DNA of 64,000 bases from Chitinophagales bacterium (GCA_019694975.1 JAIBAY010000001.1:750732-814731); one strand, 5' to 3'; counted from the stretch's first letter, positions 25,539 to 35,763 are shown. Numbers and translations: made by a program. Notes: a model not told the origin generated them from the sequence alone.

Positions 25539-26990
25539 ATGAACAGAAAAATAATGATTGATCCGGTTACAAGGGTGGAAGGCCATGGAAGGGTCACCAT
25601 TCACCTCGATGAATACGGACAAGTGAAAGACTCCTTCTTTCATATAGTTGAGTTCAGGGGATTTGAAAGATTCATACAGGGACATCCTTACTGGGAGGCA
25701 CCGGTACTGGTGCAACGGCTCTGTGGCATCTGCCCGGTCAGCCATCACCTAGCTGCGGCTAAAGCTGTGGATCAGTTGGTTGGCATCGACCCCAAAGACC
25801 TTTCACCAACGGCCATCCTGCTTCGCCGGCTGATGCATTTCGGGCAGGTGTTTCAATCGCATGCCTTGCATTTCTTTTATCTCGCATCACCGGACCTGCT
25901 CTTCGGAATGGATGCACCTGCCGAAAAAAGAAATGTGGTGGCTGTTGCCGTGGAGAACAGGGAGTTGGCCATCAAGGGCATTACCATGCGCAAATTCGGG
26001 CAGGAGATTATCAAAGCCGTGGCAGGAAAAAAAATACATGGCATCCTGGCGGTGCCCGGCGGTGTTCACAAAACACTTACCGAAGAAGAACGGGACTACT
26101 TCCTGAGTGGGAAGCAGATTGAGAATATTGATACGATGATTGAATGGTCATTGGCCATCGTCAATTTCATGAAGGATTACCATGCGAAAAACCGCAAATT
26201 CCTCGATGAGTTCGCGGCTTTCCCCTCCGGCCATCTCGGCATGGTGAATCAGGAAGGCGGGCTTGATTTATATGATGGCAGGCTCCGCGCCATCGACAGT
26301 GACGGCAACATCACGCTCAACGATATCTCCACCGACTTGTACCAGGAATATTTTTCTGAAGCTGTGGCGCAATGGTCCTATATGAAATTTCCATACCTGA
26401 AAGAAGTAGGTAGAGATAAAGGATGGAACCGCGTCGGGCCGCTGGCGCGCATGAATATCTGTGATTTCATTACCACGCCGCTGGCTGAAAAAGAACGGCA
26501 GGCATTTATCGCTTTTACCGGCAAAAAAGTTAACAACAGCACGATGTATTCTCACTGGGCCCGGCTGATTGAAGTGCTTCATTGCGCTGAAGTGATCAGG
26601 GATTTGCTGCATGACCCTGCTCTCATGGGTAACGACCTTATTCGAAAAGGTACACCACGTTTAAAAGGCATTGGCATTATTGAAGCACCGCGCGGAACGC
26701 TTACACATCATTATGAAGTGGATGAAAAAGGCATGATTACACGTTGCAACCTGATTGTTTCCACCACCCACAATAATGATGCGATGAACACTGCCGTAAA
26801 ATGGGTGGCCAATAATGTGATCAGCCGCAGCGGCACCATTACAGACGGCATGCTCAACCAGGTGGAAGTAGCGATCAGGGCCTATGATCCATGCCTCAGT
26901 TGCGCGACACAGGCAATGGGTAAAATGCCGCTGCATGCAGAAGTTTATAATCATCTCGGAGAACTCATTGATGAAAAACATAAAAACTGA
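25539..26990 (+). CDS. hoxH: [NiFe]-hydrogenase large subunit HoxH
   Basis: The 483-residue protein binds the NiFe(CN)2CO centre through C62 and C65 (RLCGICPVSHH) and C452 and C455 (DPCLSCATQ). The MIDPVTRVEGHGR start is typical. After the last motif comes a 25-residue C-terminal peptide that HoxW should remove once nickel is in place. The residue before the expected cut is Gln458, where His or Arg is usual. Group 3d, cytoplasmic, reversible H2:NAD+ enzyme. hoxW overlaps its end by 20 bases. Confidence 0.95.
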   Translation: MNRKIMIDPVTRVEGHGRVTIHLDEYGQVKDSFFHIVEFRGFERFIQGHPYWEAPVLVQRLCGICPVSHHLAAAKAVDQLVGIDPKDLSPTAILLRRLMHFGQVFQSHALHFFYLASPDLLFGMDAPAEKRNVVAVAVENRELAIKGITMRKFGQEIIKAVAGKKIHGILAVPGGVHKTLTEEERDYFLSGKQIENIDTMIEWSLAIVNFMKDYHAKNRKFLDEFAAFPSGHLGMVNQEGGLDLYDGRLRAIDSDGNITLNDISTDLYQEYFSEAVAQWSYMKFPYLKEVGRDKGWNRVGPLARMNICDFITTPLAEKERQAFIAFTGKKVNNSTMYSHWARLIEVLHCAEVIRDLLHDPALMGNDLIRKGTPRLKGIGIIEAPRGTLTHHYEVDEKGMITRCNLIVSTTHNNDAMNTAVKWVANNVISRSGTITDGMLNQVEVAIRAYDPCLSCATQAMGKMPLHAEVYNHLGELIDEKHKN

Positions 26991-27456
26991 TAAACCGGCG
27001 GCGTTGTTAATCGGCATTGGTAACAGCGGCCGCAGCGATGATGGCGCAGGTTGGTTGTTTGCCGACATGGCTGCTCACCTGCCCAACCTGCATTGCGAAT
27101 ACCGTTATCAGCTGCAGATTGAAGATGCTGAACTGGTGAGCCGGTACGACAGGGTATTCTTTGCCGATGCATCGCATATTGCATTGCCCGATGGATTTGA
27201 AATCAAACGCATCAAAGCAGCGGGCCATTTTTATTATTCTTCTCACCTGCAGTCACCGGAAACCATTCTTTATCTCGCCCGGATGTTGTACGACAGAAAT
27301 CCTGTTGCATATACCATCGCACTGGAAGGTGATAACTGGTCGCTGGGAACAGAGGCCGGGCCGGTTGTGAAACATCATTTACAGGCAGCCTACACTTATT
27401 TCGAAAAGCACCTGTTGCCGGCTGATGACTGTCCGGTATCTTTCATCAGGACATAA
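26971..27456 (+). CDS. hoxW: Hydrogenase maturation protease HoxW
   Basis: The start is set at MKNIKTDKPAALLIGIGNSGRSDDGAGW (26971), giving 161 residues. GIGNSGRSDDGAG is the HybD/HycI-type nickel-sensing site, and a second Asp (FFADAS) supplies another metal ligand. The enzyme trims the C-terminal tail of HoxH after nickel insertion, locking the site. The 20-base overlap with hoxH means coupled translation. It is the last gene of the hox operon. Confidence 0.9.
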   Translation: MKNIKTDKPAALLIGIGNSGRSDDGAGWLFADMAAHLPNLHCEYRYQLQIEDAELVSRYDRVFFADASHIALPDGFEIKRIKAAGHFYYSSHLQSPETILYLARMLYDRNPVAYTIALEGDNWSLGTEAGPVVKHHLQAAYTYFEKHLLPADDCPVSFIRT

Positions 27457-27565
27457 TGTAAAAACGCAACCTGCTCCATCTTCATAACCGGGCATTGAAT
27501 AATTTTTTTCAGGCTTTAAGTATGCGACGCAGTTCCGGATACATGCTGTGATACTGAAAGCATTC

Positions 27566-28069
27566 TTATGGATACAGATAAGGCGCTTTGCTATATGTCA
27601 GCTTTCTTACATTTTCCAGCACCTGTCTCATGTAAGCCTTCCAAAAAAACTTTGTAAACAGCCAGTTCAACGGGTAGAGCCACGGAGTAGCGGCATATAA
27701 TTGATACGTATATGTAATCGCTGTTTTATCCGCTGCCAGCGGTGTTGTTTTCCACTCACCAACAAACTTATTAAAACCTAACATCCAAGATTGAAAGTCA
27801 TCCACCCGGAATTTCCAATATTGATTTTCATGTCTCTCCAAAATCGTATCCACTGAAACGAATCCGCCTTTTTGTGTCAGTGATTTTGCAGCGTAAACTT
27901 TTTTGCTGCTTCCCGGCTTTCCCCAATTCGCATCGCCTGATGTATGCGTTACCTTAGGCATGATACCAAAACCTGTATGCACTTTGGAAACATCACACAG
28001 CATAGGTGTTTTAAAGGCCCTTTCCAATGAGCATTCATAAATGGCGTTAACAGTTACACTAATCATCAT
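27566..28069 (-). CDS. SRPBCC-family protein
   Basis: The start at the double Met (MMISVTVNAIYECSLERAFKTPML, 28069) gives 167 residues. A beta-rich START/SRPBCC cavity fold is suggested by the opening strand, the WGKPGSSKKVYAAKSLTQKGGFVSVDTILERHENQYWKFRV segment and the terminal helix (FWKAYMRQVLENVRKL). These proteins bind hydrophobic ligands; the ligand here is unknown. The gene lies 79 bases downstream of the Fib_succ_major gene on the same strand, so the two may share a transcript. Confidence 0.7.
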   Translation of the reverse strand: MMISVTVNAIYECSLERAFKTPMLCDVSKVHTGFGIMPKVTHTSGDANWGKPGSSKKVYAAKSLTQKGGFVSVDTILERHENQYWKFRVDDFQSWMLGFNKFVGEWKTTPLAADKTAITYTYQLYAATPWLYPLNWLFTKFFWKAYMRQVLENVRKLTYSKAPYLYP

Positions 28070-28148
28070 ATTGGCACTGCGGCATTCAGCACACCATGCA
28101 GCTTGTATTTCTTCATACTGATAGACCCATGACGGGTGATGGCAAATG

Positions 28149-28715
28149 TTATTTATCCTTGATATACCTGACAGAAAAACCATTCGCCCTGCGATAGGTG
28201 GTTTTGACAATGGAAGGATTTCCTTTCTCAAAATGAATTCCATATGCAGTCTGTTCACCGTCGGTGGTGGAGCTCCAGTAGAATCCCCAGGTATCTTTGA
28301 AATTGTAAATGTCGGTCGGGCTGATATTTGCACTCTTATTACCACCCATCAGCAGGTTCAGTCCGGAAGCGCCGCCTTCCAGCAAAGCGGGCAGTGCTTT
28401 ATCGTCGCCGCCAAAATAATTGATCAGCTCCTGCCATTCATCCAGCGTTGGAAGGTGCCAGCCCGGAGGGGCTGCTGCCAGCGCATTGCTGAAATAGTAG
28501 AGCCGGCCATACTTCAGGTTATTAATGGAGTCGTTTTCAAAATACCAGCTCTTGGGAGTTTTGTAGTCCCAGTTTTTTGCCATCCAAACCTGGTTACCAA
28601 TGGTAACAGAAGGAAAATCAGTGGCGGCTAGAGTACTGTTGCCGGATGGATGATCACCACCTGATACCGCAACGGAAAGCATCAATAGAGCGGCAAGCAA
28701 TGTGTAAGTCTTCAT
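28149..28715 (-). CDS. Secreted Fib_succ_major (FISUMP) domain protein
   Basis: The start at MKTYTLLAALLMLSVAVSG (28715) gives a signal peptide and 188 residues. The domain shows VTIGNQVWMAKNW early, PPGWHLPTLDEWQELINYFGG in the middle, and WGFYWSSTTDGEQTAYGIHF...NGFSVRYIKD at the end, the hallmark order of the Fibrobacter-type paralogous domain. No lipobox Cys follows the signal peptide. The protein is exported; its function is not known. Such domains usually form surface beta-sandwich, lectin-like folds. Confidence 0.85.
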   Translation of the reverse strand: MKTYTLLAALLMLSVAVSGGDHPSGNSTLAATDFPSVTIGNQVWMAKNWDYKTPKSWYFENDSINNLKYGRLYYFSNALAAAPPGWHLPTLDEWQELINYFGGDDKALPALLEGGASGLNLLMGGNKSANISPTDIYNFKDTWGFYWSSTTDGEQTAYGIHFEKGNPSIVKTTYRRANGFSVRYIKDK

Positions 28716-28830
28716 AAACTCCTGTTTTCTGACTGAAAAATTAGAATGAATTATTGAATTGCAAAAATCTGCGTGCGATCCGTGTCGCTGTCCTTTACGC
28801 AAACTTAGTTTGTTATCGCAGCTTCAGCTT

Positions 28831-30792
28831 TCACTGCCCTTCGCTTGCGGCAATCAGTTGTTGCAGGTAACCTTCCGGCAACTGAATACCCAGCTTCAAC
28901 ACCTGCTGTGCATCGGCAGTCGCTTCCTTATACCGTTGCAGCTTTTCCAGCGCCTGCATCCTGAAGTAATAGTTATTGGGCACATTGGGGTTGTTGGCGA
29001 TGGCCGCCGAAAGATCTGCCACGGCTTGAGGATAATTGCCAGTCTTCAGGTAAGCCAGCCCGCGATTGTTCAGCACATCAAAAAAAGCAGGGTCATATCG
29101 CAGGGCGAGGTTGTAATTGACGATGGCGGAATCAGGCTGCTCTTTAATCATGTACAGGTTGCCGAGGTTATTATATGCCCGTGCATTAGCAGGATTTTGG
29201 CGGATGGCAATCATAAAATCGGTGAAGGCGCTGTCATTTTTCTCCGCAATGCTGAAAGCGATGCCACGATTCATGTGCGCATCAGCATCACCCGGCTTAA
29301 GTTTCACTGCGCGATTACCATCCATGATGGCCGAATCAATTTTGTTGAGCACCCGGTACAGGTCGCAGCGGTTCACCAGTGCCTGCGCAAAATCCGGTTG
29401 AAGTCGCAGCGCATGATCATAGTTTTTCTTGGCAAGATCGAGCTGATTTTTTTTCTGGTAATAAGAACCCAGGTCGTTATATGCAATAGGCACCCGTGGA
29501 AATTTGGCTATCACATCTGTCCATAGCTGTTCACTGCTGTACCATACAGCCGTGCGAGTGCTGCAGGTATATGCAAGAAAAAGCATCCAACCGGATACAC
29601 AAATCATCAGCGGCCACCTGATGACAGCAGTATGACGAAGCTGTTGTTGCCACGTAAGGGAAGTAAACATGGCGATGGCAAAAAACAATCCTGTAAAGGA
29701 AAGGTACGTGTAACGGTCAGCAGTAATCGCACCACCCACCGGCAACAACTGCAAGACGAGGAATATATTCACCAGGAAAAAAAGCAAACCAAAAACAAGC
29801 CAGCCGGCTTGTTTCCTGAACCAGGCAACCGGCAATGCGATCAGCAGCACAATAACGGGTGCGGCATACACCATTGCCGGAAATGCATGGTTGCTTTCTT
29901 CCGGGTACGGATAGTATGCCGAAAGATAAACCGGCCATACTAATCTGTACAGGTAGCTTACGATGGCATAAGCGGAAAACATCAGCCTTTCAGGAAAAGT
30001 ATATAATGTGATATCCTGAATGGAGTCGGAAGCCCGCTGCGCATAGATGGCCATCACCCCAAACAACAGCGACAAAACAAACAGCGGGAGTTTTTCCAGC
30101 AACAACTTGCCGGTGAACTTCTCCTTCCGGTACCAATCCACCAGCAGCATGATCACCGGAAGGGTGACAGCCTGCGCCTTTGACAGCAGCGACAGCAGGA
30201 AGAAAAGCAACAGGAGTACATACAGAAGACGCTTCCGCCTGTCATTCTTATAACCAATATAACAGAGCAATGCGGCAAAATAGAAGCAGGTATACAGCAG
30301 GTCTTTCTGTGCACTCACCCATGCAACCGACTCCACATGCGCAGGATGAATAGCGAACAGCAGTGAGCAGATGAATGCCGCAATGTCATTTTTCGAAAGC
30401 CGCTGTACAAGAAAAAACAATAGCAATGCATTCAACAGATGCAGCAATAAGCTGATGACATGAAAGCCCTGCGCATCATCCTGAAAAAAAGCATACTCGA
30501 TGGCTTGCACGAGCACCGTTACCGGGTGATAGTTACCCATCACCTGTTCGGTCATGATGCGGCTGATGTCGAATCCTGTTACTATTTCATTCTTCAGCAC
30601 ATAGCCTTCATCGTCCCAATTCGTCCATTTGTTATTAAGAGAAGGCGCATATACTATAACCGTCAGCAGCAATATCAAAGCCACCGGCAGCAAGGCCCGG
30701 TTGCTGCGCGCAGGAGGGGCATCTTTTTTTGCAGCAATGTTAGTTTGTTGTGCAGGAAATTTTTTACTCCTGCTTTTCTTAGATGAACTCAT
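28831..30792 (-). CDS. Polytopic membrane protein with C-terminal TPR repeats (TMTC/PMT-like)
   Basis: The start at MSSSKKSRSKKF (30792) gives 653 residues. About ten transmembrane helices fill residues ~35-410. An early loop (NKWTNWDDEGYVLKNEIVTG) carries the acidic pair typical of GT-C mannosyltransferases, and FAIHPAHVESVAWVSAQKDLLY is a conserved signature of TMTC-like proteins. The last ~230 residues are six or seven TPR units (AYNDLGSYYQKKNQLDLAKKNYDHAL and similar). A role in protein or glycan glycosylation is inferred, with the TPR part binding partners. An upstream in-frame extension runs through the repeat at 30827 and is rejected. Confidence 0.8.
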   Translation of the reverse strand: MSSSKKSRSKKFPAQQTNIAAKKDAPPARSNRALLPVALILLLTVIVYAPSLNNKWTNWDDEGYVLKNEIVTGFDISRIMTEQVMGNYHPVTVLVQAIEYAFFQDDAQGFHVISLLLHLLNALLLFFLVQRLSKNDIAAFICSLLFAIHPAHVESVAWVSAQKDLLYTCFYFAALLCYIGYKNDRRKRLLYVLLLLFFLLSLLSKAQAVTLPVIMLLVDWYRKEKFTGKLLLEKLPLFVLSLLFGVMAIYAQRASDSIQDITLYTFPERLMFSAYAIVSYLYRLVWPVYLSAYYPYPEESNHAFPAMVYAAPVIVLLIALPVAWFRKQAGWLVFGLLFFLVNIFLVLQLLPVGGAITADRYTYLSFTGLFFAIAMFTSLTWQQQLRHTAVIRWPLMICVSGWMLFLAYTCSTRTAVWYSSEQLWTDVIAKFPRVPIAYNDLGSYYQKKNQLDLAKKNYDHALRLQPDFAQALVNRCDLYRVLNKIDSAIMDGNRAVKLKPGDADAHMNRGIAFSIAEKNDSAFTDFMIAIRQNPANARAYNNLGNLYMIKEQPDSAIVNYNLALRYDPAFFDVLNNRGLAYLKTGNYPQAVADLSAAIANNPNVPNNYYFRMQALEKLQRYKEATADAQQVLKLGIQLPEGYLQQLIAASEGQ

Positions 30793-30826
30793 GTAGCAAA
30801 AATAATCGAGACCGGAAAAGTAAGCA

Positions 30827-30946
30827 GAAGCTATCTCAAAATAGTCAATCAATGATGTCATGCCGAATTTATTTCGGCATCTGTCAATGAATGGAAGAGA
30901 TCCTGCAACAAGTTCAGGATGACTCCGGAAATTTTCCGATAGCTTC
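30827..30946. repeat. MITE/REP-like inverted-repeat element, copy 2
   Basis: This 120-nt element is bounded by GAAGCTATCTCAAAA and TTTTCCGATAGCTTC. An inner palindrome ATGCCGAA-TTTAT-TTCGGCAT is followed by CTGTCAATGAATGGAAGAGA, which is shared word for word with copy 3. It lies between two leftward genes. Confidence 0.65.
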
Positions 30947-30961
30947 TGGTAAAAAGGGAAA

Positions 30962-33868
30962 TCATTCGCTGAACACCGGCACACAAACCTGGAAGTATCC
31001 GTTGGTTTGTGATACCTGGAAATCCTTGCCACCGAGCAGTTCACAACGCGCCTTTATATTGTGTAATCCAAAACCGGTGGAGATGACATCTTTTTTTGTC
31101 TGTATTTTATTGCGGACGCAAATACGTTTATTTTCCAGTGAATAAACCTGCACTTCCAGCGGCTGTTCTTCGGATGCCACATTGTGCTTCACTGCATTTT
31201 CGATCAGCAACTGCAACGTAAGCGGCGGAATTTTTTTCTGCAGGAGGCTTTCAGGAATATTCATCTGCACAATTAAGCGGTCACCATGGCGCTGCTTCAG
31301 CAGGAATACATAGTTCTCCGTCAGTTCAAGTTCTTTTTCAATAGTGATAAGGTCAATGTCTTTATAGGATAGCAAACTGCGGTAAAAATCGGAAAGGTGA
31401 TCAATATACGACAGGGCGACGGCCTGATCTTCCTCCACCAGTGTAGCAAGTGTGTTGAAACTGTTGAAGAGAAAATGCGGATTGATCTGCGATTTCAGGT
31501 TTTCGAACTGAAACTCGATTCGCTCGCGCTTTAATTTTTCTTCCTTCTCACGGCGCCGGTCACGTTCTTTAATCAGGAAATTGACCAGGAACGCTGCGGC
31601 GATAACGCAACCGGTAATAAACCACCAGGTGGTCCAGAAGGGCGCTTCAATCGTAAAGGTGTAGGTGGCAGTCGGTGCATCATCGAAATTATGATGAATG
31701 GTGGATTGTATCTGAAACGTATAAGTTCCCGGCGGCAATCCCGGATAGATGGCCCGTTCATCTTTTGTGCGCACCCAGTCGAGGTCATGGCCTTTGAGCA
31801 TGTACCGGTATCGAAGCTGTGAAGGATCAGAATTCCAGAATGCCTGGAAATCAAATGCGATGTGATTCTGATTATGTTTGAACTTATTGACGAGGTTAAT
31901 ATTGACAGGTTCCAGGTACACCATTACTTGCCTGATTTCCACCTGCGCCTCATGAGAATAATCGAGTGCCGGTGAATAGTATTTCAGTATTCCTTTTTTG
32001 GTGGCTATCCAGATATTACCAAACTGATCACGGCAGAAGGCATTTAGGTTGGGAGCTATGTTTTCAAATATTTGCCTTGTCCGGTAACGCCTCACCTGGC
32101 TGGCTTTATGTTCCACGATGTCCACGGCATCGTTTTCTATCACTACAATATCGCCGTTGGCATCTGTCGTAATGCCGGTGATGGATAAATCGCTGAGTCC
32201 CGACTTTAAACCGAAATTGGTGAAGGACTTGCCATTATACCTGAACAATCCGCTTGTGGGTGTACTGAACCAGATATTACCGTATGGATCTTCTGTAATG
32301 GAATAGACTGTATTAATGGCAAGATTGTCTGCCTTTTCAAATGACCTGAAATTTCCATTGTCATATACGATCAGTCCATTGCCATCTGTGGCAAACCAAA
32401 CCCTTCCTTTTGTATCAATATAGGTCTGATAGAGGTAGTTGCTGTGCAGACCGCTTTCACTCGTGAAGTTCTGCAGTATGAGATCGCCTTTGCTTTCAAT
32501 ATCCATTTGAATATTGCAACGTGTAACGCCTCCCAGTGTGGCAATCCACACGTTAATCATATCGCCGCTGACGGATAAGACATTATCGTTTGCGAGTCCA
32601 TCCTGTTGCATCACCCTTAAAAAAGCTTTTTTGCCGGCTGGTCTTAAAAAAACGCCATCATCAAAAGTGCCGACCCATAGATGATGATGATAATCCTCAA
32701 ACACTGAGGTGATGACCGGCTGTGCCGCGCCGGCGGTAAGTTTGATTTTTTCAGTAATGCTGTTGCCGGTTGAGTCAAACTGCGTTCTGAACAAACCATC
32801 TATGGTAGCATACCAGAGTGAAGCATCGCTGTCGTAAAAGACTGCCTGCACCGGCTTTTTCAATTCTATATTTTCCGGTGTAACCCATTCAAAGAGTGCA
32901 GGAAACTGATCAAGGCCTCTCGTGGGTGAAACGACCCAGAAGTTACCTTCACTGTCGATCGTAATGTCAGTTGCCTTAATATTATCGTAACCGGTTTCCT
33001 GGTTATAAAAAATCGGATGATAGCTGTCATGCAAAGAAATACTCACCAATCCCCTTCCCATAGTGCCAATCAGCAACCGGTTATGATCCTTAATAGCTAA
33101 TGAAGTTACGGGGCCATTATCCCAGTCGCGGCTGAAGGAAGGAATATCTAATTTATTCTGGGATATTTTAAATACGGAGATGCCATGGTCCTGTGTGCCT
33201 ATCCATACATTATTGAATTCATCTACAGCAAGTGACCGTACAATCTCTTCCGGCAATCCTTCCTTAATACTGTAATTGATCAGCAGCGGCTTTCCATCCG
33301 ATAAGGTACACCTCGTGAGGCCGCCATCAGTGCCCAGCCATATCGTTCCATCCGCTGATAAAATCATAGTATAGATCTGATTGTCCGGCAGTCCTTCAGC
33401 GGTGGTTACATGGTGAAGAATGCCATTCTGCCTGATATACAATCCGCTGCCATAGGTGGCTATCCATACAGTGCCGGCCCGGTCAACCTGTATGCTGACG
33501 ATAGACGCCGGCAGGGATTCATCAATGGAAAATTCCTTGTTCCATACTTTCAGCGACCGGTGCATCAGTTTGCCGTCTTCAAATCCCATATAAACAAACT
33601 GACTGTCGCAGAACACGGCGGTGATGTTCTGAGAGGAACTGTCGCGGAAGGCAATAGAGTTAAAATCGGCGCCGTCGAAACTGAAGAGCCCTTTTGTGGT
33701 GCCCAGCCACATTCTGCCATATGGATCCTGTGTAATCCTGTTGATGGTGACAGGCTGATAAGATGATCCAGGTTCATATTGCCGCCATATAGGCGTTTGC
33801 CCGCTGACCGGCAAGTAAACCATTTGCAGCAGCAGGCAAATAATTACAATGTTATAAAAGCGGATCAA
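30962..33868 (-). CDS. Two-component-propeller sensor histidine kinase of LytS type
   Basis: The 968-residue protein has a signal peptide (to about residue 23) and then roughly fourteen Reg_prop propeller units (ITQDPYGRMWLGTTKGLFSFDG and similar). A Y_Y_Y domain (~residue 690-750, GLPPGTYTFQIQS) and one transmembrane helix (WWFITGCVIAAAFLVNFLI) follow. The kinase region is LytS/YehU-like: QINPHFLFNSFNTLATL near 793 carries the phospho-His, and LLIENAVKHN and GFGLHNIKARCELLGG bind ATP. No receiver or DNA-binding domain is attached, so a separate LytTR-type regulator is needed. None is seen nearby. The ligand is unknown; periplasmic sensing of a glycan or polymer is common for this design. Confidence 0.9.
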   Translation of the reverse strand: MIRFYNIVIICLLLQMVYLPVSGQTPIWRQYEPGSSYQPVTINRITQDPYGRMWLGTTKGLFSFDGADFNSIAFRDSSSQNITAVFCDSQFVYMGFEDGKLMHRSLKVWNKEFSIDESLPASIVSIQVDRAGTVWIATYGSGLYIRQNGILHHVTTAEGLPDNQIYTMILSADGTIWLGTDGGLTRCTLSDGKPLLINYSIKEGLPEEIVRSLAVDEFNNVWIGTQDHGISVFKISQNKLDIPSFSRDWDNGPVTSLAIKDHNRLLIGTMGRGLVSISLHDSYHPIFYNQETGYDNIKATDITIDSEGNFWVVSPTRGLDQFPALFEWVTPENIELKKPVQAVFYDSDASLWYATIDGLFRTQFDSTGNSITEKIKLTAGAAQPVITSVFEDYHHHLWVGTFDDGVFLRPAGKKAFLRVMQQDGLANDNVLSVSGDMINVWIATLGGVTRCNIQMDIESKGDLILQNFTSESGLHSNYLYQTYIDTKGRVWFATDGNGLIVYDNGNFRSFEKADNLAINTVYSITEDPYGNIWFSTPTSGLFRYNGKSFTNFGLKSGLSDLSITGITTDANGDIVVIENDAVDIVEHKASQVRRYRTRQIFENIAPNLNAFCRDQFGNIWIATKKGILKYYSPALDYSHEAQVEIRQVMVYLEPVNINLVNKFKHNQNHIAFDFQAFWNSDPSQLRYRYMLKGHDLDWVRTKDERAIYPGLPPGTYTFQIQSTIHHNFDDAPTATYTFTIEAPFWTTWWFITGCVIAAAFLVNFLIKERDRRREKEEKLKRERIEFQFENLKSQINPHFLFNSFNTLATLVEEDQAVALSYIDHLSDFYRSLLSYKDIDLITIEKELELTENYVFLLKQRHGDRLIVQMNIPESLLQKKIPPLTLQLLIENAVKHNVASEEQPLEVQVYSLENKRICVRNKIQTKKDVISTGFGLHNIKARCELLGGKDFQVSQTNGYFQVCVPVFSE

Positions 33869-34276
33869 GCGAATTCAAATTAACTAAATTTCATCCACAG
33901 TTGAATTGCAGCACATCAGAACTTCACCATCGTTGCACAGCGCCCGCAATTCTCTTTTCCGTCCTGGAAAAATAGAGGTAACCAAAACAATTCAACCCGG
34001 ATTTTTTCAAAATCAGGTCTTGCCATTATCAACCTGCCTTTAATAATAAAGGCAGACAAAGATATGATTACCGGTCGCAGGTGAATTACAGCACCAATCC
34101 GGTTATCACCTTATTTCGTAAACAACGGCACAGACAAACCATCATGTAAAAGGCAAAATTTAAATATTCATGATAAGGCAACAACAAATAGATGCCAAAA
34201 TGATTTTTCAGCCTGTTAAGTGCGGTAAATCACCTGCTGAATAATTGCAGCAGCGGCAAGCACCGGCACATTTTCC
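33869..34276. other. Intergenic region without a supported gene
   Basis: The 408 bases between the sensor kinase start and the purD stop (both leftward) show no coding frame worth calling. A perfect nine-base inverted repeat with a four-base loop, CTGCCTTTA/TAAAGGCAG, lies at 34034-34055. It has no T run, so it is not a clear terminator. Confidence 0.5.
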
Positions 34277-35551
34277 TTACATCACATCTTTTCCAATGTC
34301 CTTCCTGAAGTACTTTCCTTCAAATGATATGATGGCTGCATTGCGATTGGCAATCTTTACAGCATCAGTGAGCTTTCTTGCAAATGCTGTTACGGCTATC
34401 ACCCGACCGCCGTTTGATTCAATATCACCATTTGTGCGTTTACGGGTACCTGCGTGAAAGACGAGGCTTTCTGTGGTTAATCCAAGGTTTTCAATCAGCT
34501 TGCCTTTTTCATATGCTTCCGGATAACCGCCGGATGCCAGCACAACAGTTGCCGCCGCATAAGGCAATATCTCGATGTGCTTTTCATCCAGGTTTTCATT
34601 GGCAACGCCAAGGAAGAGTTCAACGAGATCACTCTTCAATCGTGGAATAACGGCCTCGGTTTCCGGGTCTCCCAACCGGCAATTGTATTCGATCACCCAG
34701 GGCTCATCGTTCACAATCATGAGCCCGAAATAGATGAAACCCTTGTAAATGATTTTTTCCTTTTGCAATCCGGTAATCGTCGGCTGAATGATCCGCTCTT
34801 CAATTTTTTTCATAAGCCGGTCATCGGCAAATGGTACAGGCGAAACGGCACCCATGCCACCGGTGTTAAGACCGGTATCGCCTTCTCCTATCCGTTTATA
34901 ATCCTTTGCCGTTGGCAGCAGTTTATAATGCTTTCCATCAGTCAATACGAAAACACTCATCTCTATGCCATCCAGGAATTCTTCAATCACTACCATATTG
35001 CCTGCGGCACCAAACTTACCATGCAGTATTTCCTCCAGTTCCGATATTGCTGCTTCGCGTGTCGCACAAATCACTACTCCTTTGCCAGCTGCCAGTCCAT
35101 CGGCCTTCAATACTATTGGGGTGGAATGACTTTGCAGATAAGCTACGGCATTCTTCATGTTTGCGGCCGTAAAGGTTGCATAACCTGCCGTCGGGATGTT
35201 GTGACGGTACATAAACGCTTTGGAAAAATCCTTGCTGCCCTCCAGTTGTGCTCCTTCGCTACCCGGACCAATTACAGGAATATTTCCGACCAGCTGACTT
35301 GATTCAAAATAATCGCTGATGCCTTTTACCAATGGCTCTTCCGGGCCTACCACAATCATCTGCACCTTATTGGCCAGCACAAACTGCTCAATGGCCGGAA
35401 AATCCGTGGATGCGATTGGCACATTTTCGCCATGTTTTTCCGTGCCCGGATTTCCCGGTGCAATAAATAATTTATCACAATGCGAACTCTGCGAAATTTT
35501 ATACGCCAATGCATGCTCGCGGCCACCACTGCCGAGCAAAAGAATATTCAT
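34277..35551 (-). CDS. purD: Phosphoribosylamine-glycine ligase PurD
   Basis: The 424-residue protein starts MNILLLGSGGREHALAYKI, the canonical GARS N-terminus. It continues with VVGPEEPLVKGI, an ATP-grasp core (VLKADGLAAGKGVVIC) and YNCRLGDPETEAV for metal and ATP. It joins glycine to phosphoribosylamine in the second step of purine synthesis. The length is normal for a monofunctional enzyme. It stands alone; no other pur gene is in the window. Confidence 0.96.
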   Translation of the reverse strand: MNILLLGSGGREHALAYKISQSSHCDKLFIAPGNPGTEKHGENVPIASTDFPAIEQFVLANKVQMIVVGPEEPLVKGISDYFESSQLVGNIPVIGPGSEGAQLEGSKDFSKAFMYRHNIPTAGYATFTAANMKNAVAYLQSHSTPIVLKADGLAAGKGVVICATREAAISELEEILHGKFGAAGNMVVIEEFLDGIEMSVFVLTDGKHYKLLPTAKDYKRIGEGDTGLNTGGMGAVSPVPFADDRLMKKIEERIIQPTITGLQKEKIIYKGFIYFGLMIVNDEPWVIEYNCRLGDPETEAVIPRLKSDLVELFLGVANENLDEKHIEILPYAAATVVLASGGYPEAYEKGKLIENLGLTTESLVFHAGTRKRTNGDIESNGGRVIAVTAFARKLTDAVKIANRNAAIISFEGKYFRKDIGKDVM

Positions 35552-35763
35552 ACGAAAGTTTTATGTGAGATGGTCTTGCAGATCGTGTTTTCTGCGGGGT
35601 TGAAAATAGGAACAAATCATTTCTTAAGAATACAAATGTGTAACAGGCTTCCCGGCAAAATAACTTCCGTAAAACCAACGTAGCGAAAGGCCTTCACCTT
35701 TCTCTGCGCTTATTGAGCCGGATGATCTATATTTCCACCTCATGAGCCCAATCAAAACAAACC

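Noticed and set aside
28759..29526. 255-codon plus-strand frame opposite the TPR protein
   Set aside because: The TPR repeats on the minus strand are clear; this frame is a composition artefact.
30793..31044. 84-codon upstream extension of the TPR membrane protein
   Set aside because: It runs through the inverted-repeat element and into the kinase gene; the ATG at 30792 is followed by a plausible N-terminus.
34034..34055. Perfect nine-base hairpin between the sensor kinase and purD genes
   Set aside because: There is no T run and it lies about 220 bases beyond purD, so it is not called a terminator.
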